A stretch of DNA of 18,974 bases from Spirochaetaceae bacterium (GTDB taxonomy: Bacteria; Spirochaetota; Spirochaetia; Treponematales; Breznakiellaceae): the NCBI GenBank assembly GCA_031280705.1, contig JAITGJ010000183.1:1-18974 (forward strand), given 5' to 3'. A model generated the notes under the pieces. That model saw only the letters and a list, made by a program, of their open reading frames with translations. It searched no databases and was not told the origin of the DNA. The translations under genes were made by a program, and so were the position numbers. Positions 13,684-18,974 of the stretch are shown here, piece after piece (the first letter of the stretch is position 1; every line of letters starts with the position of its first letter).

Positions 13684-14526
13684 TTATCCTTTGACGGCGC
13701 CCGCGGCGACGCCCTTGGTAATCTGCTTCCGGAAAATAAGGTAGAACGTTACCATCGGGATCATGCCGATAACCAGGGCGGAGAACTGCTTGCCGTAATC
13801 CGACGCGAGCGCGCCCGAAAACCGCCCGATGCCCACGGGGATCGACTTTACCGCGTCGCGCGATGTGAGGATATTGATCAGCATAAATTCATTCCATGTT
13901 CCGGTAAAGGTGAGTATTCCTACCGTCATCGCCGCGGGAGCGGCCATGGGAAAAATGATGTTGAAGAATATTTGCAGATACTTTGCTCCGTCAATCCGGG
14001 CCGATTCGATCAGCGCGTCGGGAATACTCCTGATAAATTCCGTGCTGATATATACCCCCATGGGGAGCCCGATGCCTACATAGGCGATAATGACTCCCAG
14101 CCGCGTATCGGCGAGGTGCGCCGCCGAAACCATCAGGAAAAGCGGCACCATAATCGACTGGAGCGTAAGCAGGATGCCGATAATAAAAAGGCCGTGCAGG
14201 AGCGGCGTCGCCGGGCTTTTAATTTTTGCGAACGCGAAGCCCGCCATAAAGCCCAGCACCACGACAGAGATGACGGTTGTCGCGGTGTAGAAAAGGCTGT
14301 TGAAAAGCAGCATCCCGAAGTTTCCGATCCGCCAGGCGTAGGGATAATTTCCGAGAAACCACGTTGTGGGCAGGGCGAGTTTACTGCTCGTCAAATATTC
14401 CTGCGTTGTCTTGAAGGACTGTACGATCAGCCACAGCACCGGATATACCGCGAGAAGCGTAAAGATGCCCATCACCGTATAAATCAGTATTTTTGCCGCG
14501 ATATTGTTTTGCTTGATGTCCGCCAT
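13684..14526 (-). CDS. Carbohydrate ABC transporter permease, MalG type
   Basis: The 280-residue protein has six predicted membrane segments beginning at KILIYTVMGIFTLLAVYPVL (about 12-31). The EAA coupling loop, EFIRSIPDALIESARIDGA (about 167-185), is diagnostic for CUT1 permeases. The start has AAAGGAG six bases upstream, and those bases also encode the end of the preceding permease gene, 3 nt away. With the MalF-type partner it forms the channel. No ATPase gene accompanies the operon, so a shared MsmK/UgpC-type ATPase elsewhere in the genome is expected. Confidence 0.92.
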   Translation of the reverse strand: MADIKQNNIAAKILIYTVMGIFTLLAVYPVLWLIVQSFKTTQEYLTSSKLALPTTWFLGNYPYAWRIGNFGMLLFNSLFYTATTVISVVVLGFMAGFAFAKIKSPATPLLHGLFIIGILLTLQSIMVPLFLMVSAAHLADTRLGVIIAYVGIGLPMGVYISTEFIRSIPDALIESARIDGAKYLQIFFNIIFPMAAPAAMTVGILTFTGTWNEFMLINILTSRDAVKSIPVGIGRFSGALASDYGKQFSALVIGMIPMVTFYLIFRKQITKGVAAGAVKG

Positions 14527-14529
14527 GGT

Positions 14530-15429
14530 TTACTCCTTTCCGCCGAAACGGCTTTCCACTTTGCGCGTGATGATGATCAGGACGAAACTGATCGCCACCA
14601 TAATCGTGGAAATTGCGTTGGCCAGGGGATAATTCGGCGCGCCCCGGAATGCCTTGTTGTACATATACAGCGAGAGTACGCTGGTCCGCTGGGCCGGTCC
14701 TCCCTGCGTCATGACAAAGAGCAGATCGAACGATTTGAGGGAGCCTGATATCGCCAGGATCGCCGCGGTAACGACTACCCCGGACATGGCCGGAAGAATA
14801 ACGTGGCGCAGGGTCTGCGCTTCGCTTGCGCCGTCAATTTTCGCGGCTTCGATAACCGCCGTGTCGATGCGCTGGAGATTTGCGAGAAAAATAATCACGT
14901 ACATTCCCGTATACATCCACAGCATTACTACCAGTACGGGGATCATCGGCGCGTCATTCAGCTTGAATTCCGCCGCGGGATTGAAAATTTTCAAAATCTC
15001 CATGTACACGCTGTCCTGGTTCAGGTAAAAACTTTTGAAAAGTATACCGATAATAACCGGCGAAATGACGTTGGGGAGATATATCATTGTCTGGAAAAAG
15101 TCGGTCCCCCGGATAAGTTTCCGGGAAAGGATATAGGCCAAAATAAAGCCCAGGGGAATTTGGCCGAACACCGAAAGCAGCACGATGAACAGATTATTTT
15201 TCAGGGCCAGGTAAAAATACGGATCCTGGAATGTTTTTATATAACTCGCGGCGCCGACCAGTTTTACTTCGCTGTTGCCGAAAATCGGGCCGCCGTTGTA
15301 GTTGGTAAGGCTCAACACCACCGAGAAGATGGTCGGAAAGGCCATCACGGACAGATAAATGAGCAGCGCGGGAATGATCAGTATAAGATACGCGGCGCGC
15401 TGTTCCCTTTTGGTACCGGGGTCAATCAT
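14530..15429 (-). CDS. Carbohydrate ABC transporter permease, MalF/UgpA type
   Basis: The 299-residue membrane protein begins MIDPGTKREQRAAYL and has six predicted membrane segments (first YLILIIPALLIYLSVMAF, about 14-31). The periplasmic loop after the first segment is short, as in UgpA-like members. The EAA loop AVIEAAKIDGASEAQTLRHV (about 191-210) is clear. GAAGGAGGG precedes the ATG by about six bases. The gene follows the binding-protein gene across a 135-nt gap with a terminator-like hairpin, and is 3 nt from the MalG-type gene. Confidence 0.92.
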   Translation of the reverse strand: MIDPGTKREQRAAYLILIIPALLIYLSVMAFPTIFSVVLSLTNYNGGPIFGNSEVKLVGAASYIKTFQDPYFYLALKNNLFIVLLSVFGQIPLGFILAYILSRKLIRGTDFFQTMIYLPNVISPVIIGILFKSFYLNQDSVYMEILKIFNPAAEFKLNDAPMIPVLVVMLWMYTGMYVIIFLANLQRIDTAVIEAAKIDGASEAQTLRHVILPAMSGVVVTAAILAISGSLKSFDLLFVMTQGGPAQRTSVLSLYMYNKAFRGAPNYPLANAISTIMVAISFVLIIITRKVESRFGGKE

Positions 15430-15491
15430 AAAAACCCTCCTTCATAATCGCGGGCGGGCAGGGCGAAAACGCCCGCCGTCCGCGCACGCAC

Positions 15492-15528
15492 AAAAAAGGG
15501 CTGTTCCCCGTGCGGAGGACAGCCCTTT
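15492..15528 (-). terminator. Terminator/attenuator after the binding-protein gene
   Basis: A perfect 10-bp stem (AAAGGGCTGT at 15495-15504 with ACAGCCCTTT at 15519-15528) ends on the minus strand in TTTTTT, an intrinsic-terminator layout. It lies 36 nt past the stop of the solute-binding gene and before the permeases. Partial read-through would give more binding protein than permease. A second small hairpin (GGGCG-AAAA-CGCCC, 15461-15474) follows in the same gap. Confidence 0.7.
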
Positions 15529-15564
15529 AACTTTTGTAAAGGAACTATGATTCCTCACGCGCCG

Positions 15565-16923
15565 CTATTGGAGCGATTTCCATTCGTCATAGTGCCGCTG
15601 TACCGTTTCCGCTATCTGGCGGGGGGTCCGGCTGCCCATGCCGATTTCCTGGAGGCCGTCGTTCAGCGGGTTGTACACATCGCTGTGGAACACGCCGTCG
15701 ATAACCGACGTGGTGGCGCTGTACTGGGTGCCGAGCTGGCTGATCTGCGTCTGCATCGGTTCAAGCTTGAGATCCGCGGGATTGATATCGGTGCGGGTGG
15801 GCGTGGCGATGCCGCCGGTATTGAGGAGCCAGGTCTGGATTTCCCGTCCGGAGAGCCACTTGATGAGCCGCCACGCGGCGTCTTCCTTGGCAGAACCCGC
15901 GGGAATGGCGGCGCTCATGCCCCAGCCCGTGCCGAGGATGGCCGACGTGGAACGGTTAAGCGGCGCGTTTTCAATGTCGGGAAATACGGTAATTTCGATG
16001 TCGCTTCCCTGCCGCGCCGGATCGATCAGCGCCTGCCCGGTGGATTTGTCGGTAATGAGCGCGCCCACGCGCCAGTCGCCGTCAATCATGTACGCGCCCT
16101 TGTTGGTGGCGAACTGTCCGATAACGCTGCCGTAATCGGTGGTAATCGTGCTCCGTGCCAGCGCGCGGTCATCGTACAGGGTTTTGATAAATTCAAGCGC
16201 CTGCACAAAAGCCGGATCGGTAAATTTTGCCTGACCGGAGAGGATCTTTTCCTCCCAGCCCTGCCCGCCGAAACGGCCCGCTATCATGGAGAAAAGACAG
16301 GACTGCATAACCCAGGTATCCTGATTCGCCATCAGAATTGTGTCATAGCCCTTTGCCCGGAGCGTCGCGGCCTGGCTGCGCAGTTCGCTGTAGCTCCGCG
16401 CCGGGGAAAGCCCCGCGTCCCGGAGCACGGCCTTGTTCACGTAAAACGCGTGGGAAGAAGTGATGGCCCGGGGGAGTATAGCCAGATAGCCCGCGCCCTG
16501 CGCCCGGGGATCAAGAGACGCGGGGAGGTACTGGGAGGTAAGACCGTCCCGCTGGACAAGGGGGCTCAGATCCTTGAGCAGATGCCGCGTGTGCAGCGTC
16601 GTGGACCGTCCCGACGGCCAGGCGTATACCACGTCCGGCAGGCTGCCCTGCGCGGCGTAGGCTTCAACCTTGTTGTGGAAGGGTTCGTTGAAGAGGTCTT
16701 CCCGCTCAATAACGACGTCGGGATTGGCCCTGGCAAAGGCGTCCCACACCTGGCTGATTTCATCCGCGCTGTTGGCGCTGGTCATGTCCAGATAGTTGAG
16801 CACCTTGAGGGTAACCTTGCCGCTGTCTTGCTTTTTTGCGCATCCACCCAGGGCAAACAGTGATACCGCCGCCCGCACGGGACTGGCCATTCCGAACAGT
16901 TTGTGGCTCGCATTGCGTTTCAT
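15565..16923 (-). CDS. Family 1 extracellular solute-binding lipoprotein (carbohydrate)
   Basis: The 452-residue lipoprotein carries a signal peptide ending in A-L-G-G-Cys28. The mature part follows the family-1 (MalE-like) plan: VTLKVLNYLDMTSA at the first strand, VWDAFARANPDVVIE (about 58-72), PDVVYAWPSGR, YVNKAVLRDAGL (the usual Y-N-K-x-x-F/L-x-x-A-G-L motif), GAYMIDGDWRVGAL, and AWRLIKWLSGREIQTWLL near the C-terminus. AAGGAG lies seven bases before the ATG. It is the first gene of a three-gene CUT1 importer and is preceded by a leader of about 290 nt with several hairpins. Divergence from a chitobiose-type phosphorylase suggests, but does not prove, a chito-oligosaccharide ligand. Confidence 0.92.
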   Translation of the reverse strand: MKRNASHKLFGMASPVRAAVSLFALGGCAKKQDSGKVTLKVLNYLDMTSANSADEISQVWDAFARANPDVVIEREDLFNEPFHNKVEAYAAQGSLPDVVYAWPSGRSTTLHTRHLLKDLSPLVQRDGLTSQYLPASLDPRAQGAGYLAILPRAITSSHAFYVNKAVLRDAGLSPARSYSELRSQAATLRAKGYDTILMANQDTWVMQSCLFSMIAGRFGGQGWEEKILSGQAKFTDPAFVQALEFIKTLYDDRALARSTITTDYGSVIGQFATNKGAYMIDGDWRVGALITDKSTGQALIDPARQGSDIEITVFPDIENAPLNRSTSAILGTGWGMSAAIPAGSAKEDAAWRLIKWLSGREIQTWLLNTGGIATPTRTDINPADLKLEPMQTQISQLGTQYSATTSVIDGVFHSDVYNPLNDGLQEIGMGSRTPRQIAETVQRHYDEWKSLQ

Positions 16924-17000
16924 TAAACGCTCCTTGTGTGATTACCGTCCGTCCGCCCCTCACGGGTTTTCCGGGCCGGGCCGGATAATCACGGTTTTTG

Positions 17001-17045
17001 CCCGGCCCTTACGGGCCGGGGTGCCTTTCCCCGGAGCGGAAAGGC
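17001..17045 (-). promoter_or_regulatory. Two stable hairpins in the importer leader
   Basis: CCCGGCCC/GGGCCGGG (17001-17008, 17013-17020) and GCCTTTCC/GGAAAGGC (17023-17030, 17038-17045) are perfect 8-bp stems lying side by side in the untranslated leader. Bases 17031-17038 (loop plus the first stem base) are complementary over 8 nt to 17078-17085, in the 5' arm of the leader terminator. Alternative or pseudoknot pairing is therefore possible. Confidence 0.5.
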
Positions 17046-17049
17046 ATAT

Positions 17050-17087
17050 AAAAAAAGCCGGCGTTCTTTAGCCAAGACGCTCCGGCT
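17050..17087 (-). terminator. Intrinsic terminator inside the importer leader
   Basis: On the minus strand AGCCGG (17082-17087) and CGT pair with ACG and CCGGCT (ending at 17056) around a 12-nt loop, with a 2-nt bulge, followed directly by TTTTTTT (17056-17050). It lies between the promoter at 17221-17249 and the first gene at 16923, so it would end transcription before the operon unless relieved. The reverse strand has a poorer TCTTTT tract. Confidence 0.65.
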
Positions 17088-17211
17088 CTTTTACGGAACC
17101 AAGAAAAACGATGCGCTGATCTGATGTGAAAAAGGGCGGCCGTAAGGAAAACCGCGATGAAAAGGAAAGCGCGCCATCCGGCGCAGGGTTTTGCGTTTCC
17201 GGTATGCCCAT
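17068..17211 (-). other. Possible 47-codon leader ORF ending in the terminator loop
   Basis: An ATG at 17211, about ten bases after the -10 box, opens a 47-codon frame whose TAA falls in the loop of the leader terminator. It has no ribosome binding site, so translation would have to be leaderless. No run of regulatory codons for one amino acid is seen. It may be coincidental in G+C-rich DNA. Confidence 0.2.
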
Positions 17212-17220
17212 GGTGGGAGT

Positions 17221-17249
17221 ATGATAACCCGGCGCGAAAATAAAGTCAA
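17221..17249 (-). promoter_or_regulatory. Promoter of the carbohydrate importer operon
   Basis: TTGACT (17244-17249) and TATCAT (17221-17226), each five of six matches to consensus, are spaced exactly 17 nt. The predicted transcript starts near 17214, giving a leader of about 290 nt before the binding-protein gene. Confidence 0.65.
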
Positions 17250-17302
17250 GCGGGATTTACGGTCCCGCGAACCGGCGGGGGGCGGGCGCGCCGGGCGGGC
17301 GG

Positions 17303-17331
17303 TAGGAAAAATCCCGGCCGTATGCTACAAT
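17303..17331 (+). promoter_or_regulatory. Candidate extended -10 promoter of the phosphorylase gene
   Basis: TGCTACAAT contains a TACAAT -10 box (17326-17331) with the extended TG element; the -35 region TAGGAA (17303-17308) is poor. The predicted start lies about 78 nt before the ATG. The divergent importer promoter is under 60 bp away, so both could share a regulator, but I see no clear operator. Confidence 0.4.
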
Positions 17332-17415
17332 ACGGTGTGCTAAAATCCAACGCGGCCGCGCCGCCCGGGAAAAAACCGCCCGGCGGGGCCCCCGTGAAAC
17401 CCAAGGAGCGTCCCT

Positions 17416-18974
17416 ATGCGGTACGGCTATTTTGACAATGAAAACCGGGAATATGTCATCGACCGGGTGGACGTGCCCGTTTCCTGGACCAACTATATCG
17501 GAGTTAAGGACCTCTGCGGGGTGTTTAACCACACCGCGGGCGGCTACCTGTTCTACAAATCGCCCGAATACCACCGGATAAGCCGGTTCCGGCCCAACGC
17601 CGTGCCCATGGACCGCCCCGGCCATTATGTGTACGTCCGGGACGATGAGACGGGGGAATACTGGTCCCTTTCCTGGCAGCCGGTGGGAAAACCGCTTGAC
17701 GAGGCGCGGTACGTCTGCCGCCACGGCCTTTCCTACATCAAATACGGGTGTTCCTTTCGGGGGATCGACGGGGAACAGACCCTCTTTATCCCGCGCGAAG
17801 ACCCCGTGGAAATCTGGGACGTAACGCTCAAAAATACCTCCGGCAAAAAACGGTCCCTGAGTGTTTTCGCCTATATGGAATTTTCCTTTCACCACATCGA
17901 AATGGACAACAAAAATTTTCAGATGAGCCTGTACTCCTGTGGCTCCTCGTATGAAGACGGGATTATCCGGTTCGATCCGTTTTACGAAGACGGGGGTTAT
18001 CAGTTTTTTACCGCCGCCTGCCCCACAAAAAAAAGCGCGGAGGCGGGTTACGACTGCCTCCGGGACGAATTTACCGGCCCGTACCGCACGGAAACCAATC
18101 CCCGCGCTGTGGAACAGGGGCGCTGCTCGTCCTCCGCGGAACTGGGCGGCAACCACTGCGGCGCGCTCCACCGGCGCGTAACGCTCGAAAACGGTGAAGA
18201 TATACGGCTCTTCTTCCTGCTCGGCGAGGGCGATACCGCGGACGGGAGGCGCCTGCGGGAAAAATACGCCCGCGCGGATACGGTTGACGCGGCCTTCCGG
18301 GACCTGGGCGCGTTCTGGACTGAAAAACTTAACCGGCTCCACATTGACACGCCAAACGAGGGGATGAACACGATGCTCAACATCTGGACGGCGTACCAGG
18401 CGGAGATCAACGTGATGTTTTCGCGCTTTGCTTCCTTTATAGAGGTGGGCGGGCGCACCGGACTTGGCTACCGCGATACGGCCCAGGACGCCATGTGCGT
18501 ACCGCACTCAAACCCTGAAAAATGCCGGAGCCGGATTGGGGAACTCCTGCGCGGGCTTACGTCGCGGGGCTACGGTCTCCATTTGTTCCAGCCGGAGTGG
18601 TTTGAGGAGCGGAAGGATCCGGCCTTCAAATCCCCGACGGTGGTTCCCGCGCCGGACAAAAGCCGGATCGTGCACGGCATTGAGGATGTCTGTGCGGACG
18701 ACGCCCTGTGGCTCGTGCCGGCCATCGCCGAATACATCCGGGAAACGGGGGATTTTTCCTTCGCGGACGAAGTGTTTACCTATGCCGATGGGGGATCCGG
18801 ACCGGTCTACGAACACATGACCAAAATTCTCGACTTTTCCGCCGAACAGGTGGGGCAAAACGGCGTCTGCAAGGGCCTCCGGGCGGACTGGAATGACTGC
18901 CTTAATCTGGGCGGCGGGGAAAGCGCGATGGTTTCTTTTCTGCACCACTGGGCCCTGCTCCACTTTACGGCGCT
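17416..18974 (+). CDS. chbP: GH94 phosphorylase, N,N'-diacetylchitobiose phosphorylase type (3' truncated)
   Basis: The first 519 codons are present, of about 800 expected; the frame is open to the window edge. Chitobiose phosphorylase splits (GlcNAc)2 with phosphate into GlcNAc-1-phosphate and GlcNAc in the cytoplasm, saving one ATP. The start MRYGYFDNENREYVIDRVDV, then FYKSPEYHRISRFRPN and DRPGHYVYVRDDETGEYWSL, resemble the Vibrio enzyme as I remember it. The catalytic domain shows FIEVGGRTGLGYRDTAQDA (the last motif at 349-358) and KGLRADWNDCLNLGGGES (486-503), with Asp494 the likely general acid. Cellobiose phosphorylases usually have GFRDQxQD where this has GYRDTAQD, which favours the chitobiose class, though specificity needs assay. 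AAGGAG lies eight bases before the ATG. No signal peptide is seen, consistent with use of an imported disaccharide from the divergent ABC system. Confidence 0.9.
   Translation, partial: MRYGYFDNENREYVIDRVDVPVSWTNYIGVKDLCGVFNHTAGGYLFYKSPEYHRISRFRPNAVPMDRPGHYVYVRDDETGEYWSLSWQPVGKPLDEARYVCRHGLSYIKYGCSFRGIDGEQTLFIPREDPVEIWDVTLKNTSGKKRSLSVFAYMEFSFHHIEMDNKNFQMSLYSCGSSYEDGIIRFDPFYEDGGYQFFTAACPTKKSAEAGYDCLRDEFTGPYRTETNPRAVEQGRCSSSAELGGNHCGALHRRVTLENGEDIRLFFLLGEGDTADGRRLREKYARADTVDAAFRDLGAFWTEKLNRLHIDTPNEGMNTMLNIWTAYQAEINVMFSRFASFIEVGGRTGLGYRDTAQDAMCVPHSNPEKCRSRIGELLRGLTSRGYGLHLFQPEWFEERKDPAFKSPTVVPAPDKSRIVHGIEDVCADDALWLVPAIAEYIRETGDFSFADEVFTYADGGSGPVYEHMTKILDFSAEQVGQNGVCKGLRADWNDCLNLGGGESAMVSFLHHWALLHFTA

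Noticed and set aside
15547..16863. Plus-strand open frame (438 codons) over the solute-binding gene
   Set aside because: Shadow of a clear family-1 binding lipoprotein on the other strand.
17050..17087. Terminator serving a plus-strand transcript
   Set aside because: No plus-strand gene precedes it, and the T7 tract lies on the minus-strand side; it fits a minus-strand leader better.
17257..18507. Minus-strand open frame (416 codons) over the phosphorylase
   Set aside because: The plus-strand frame has clear GH94 motifs and an AAGGAG start. The antisense frame has no ribosome site or recognisable motif, and it overlaps the promoter region.

Overview
The window (about 60% G+C by eye) is almost fully coding. 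It reads as a chromosomal segment of a treponeme-like spirochaete, probably a host- or gut-associated one. The basis is the mix of a CTC-type L25, a SpoVG regulator, lipoproteins with spirochaete-style lipoboxes, an ABC cassette built on a DUF3798-like lipoprotein, and strong AAGGAG ribosome binding sites. The taxonomic call is inference. Everything from 1 to about 17250 is transcribed leftwards (minus strand). Only the last gene runs rightwards.

Reading in the direction of transcription, three minus-strand groups are visible. (1) 17249-13594 is a carbohydrate ABC importer: promoter, long structured leader with an intrinsic terminator inside it, family-1 solute-binding lipoprotein, a terminator-like hairpin, MalF-type and MalG-type permeases, and a strong final terminator. 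No ATPase is encoded, as is usual for importers that share an MsmK/UgpC-type ATPase. Divergent from it (17416 to the right edge, plus strand) is a GH94 phosphorylase that looks like N,N'-diacetylchitobiose phosphorylase. Together they suggest uptake and phosphorolysis of chitin disaccharides. (2) 13475-6699 is a second ABC importer operon: DUF3798-like lipoprotein, large 18-bp inverted repeat, two-domain ATPase, two permeases, a small membrane protein, and ispE, with ATGA overlaps or a 3-nt gap between the genes after the inverted repeat. spoVG follows from its own promoter inside the 3' end of ispE. (3) 6157-270 is tRNA-Gln(UUG), a hairpin, rplY, tilS, a secreted protein with Asp-rich (EF-hand-like) loops, and a trypsin-like lipoprotein protease; the protein genes overlap one another. 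At the left edge a further minus-strand gene begins behind a near-consensus promoter with a palindrome between -35 and -10.

The most unusual content is a family of short tandem repeats found at five places inside four unrelated genes (secreted protein, tilS twice, ABC ATPase, ispE). Each unit is 15 nt: a 12-nt mini-hairpin (4-bp stem, 4-nt loop) plus a 3-nt spacer. Copies therefore add five codons without shifting frame. Stem bases change in compensated pairs between sites (GCCA/TGGC, ACCA/TGGT, GCCG/CGGC), neighbouring units form larger palindromes, and one locus reads the repeat in a different codon phase from the others. This points to a DNA/RNA-level element tolerated in protein linkers, similar in concept to the Rickettsia palindromic elements, rather than a conserved protein motif. 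I do not recognise it as a named family.
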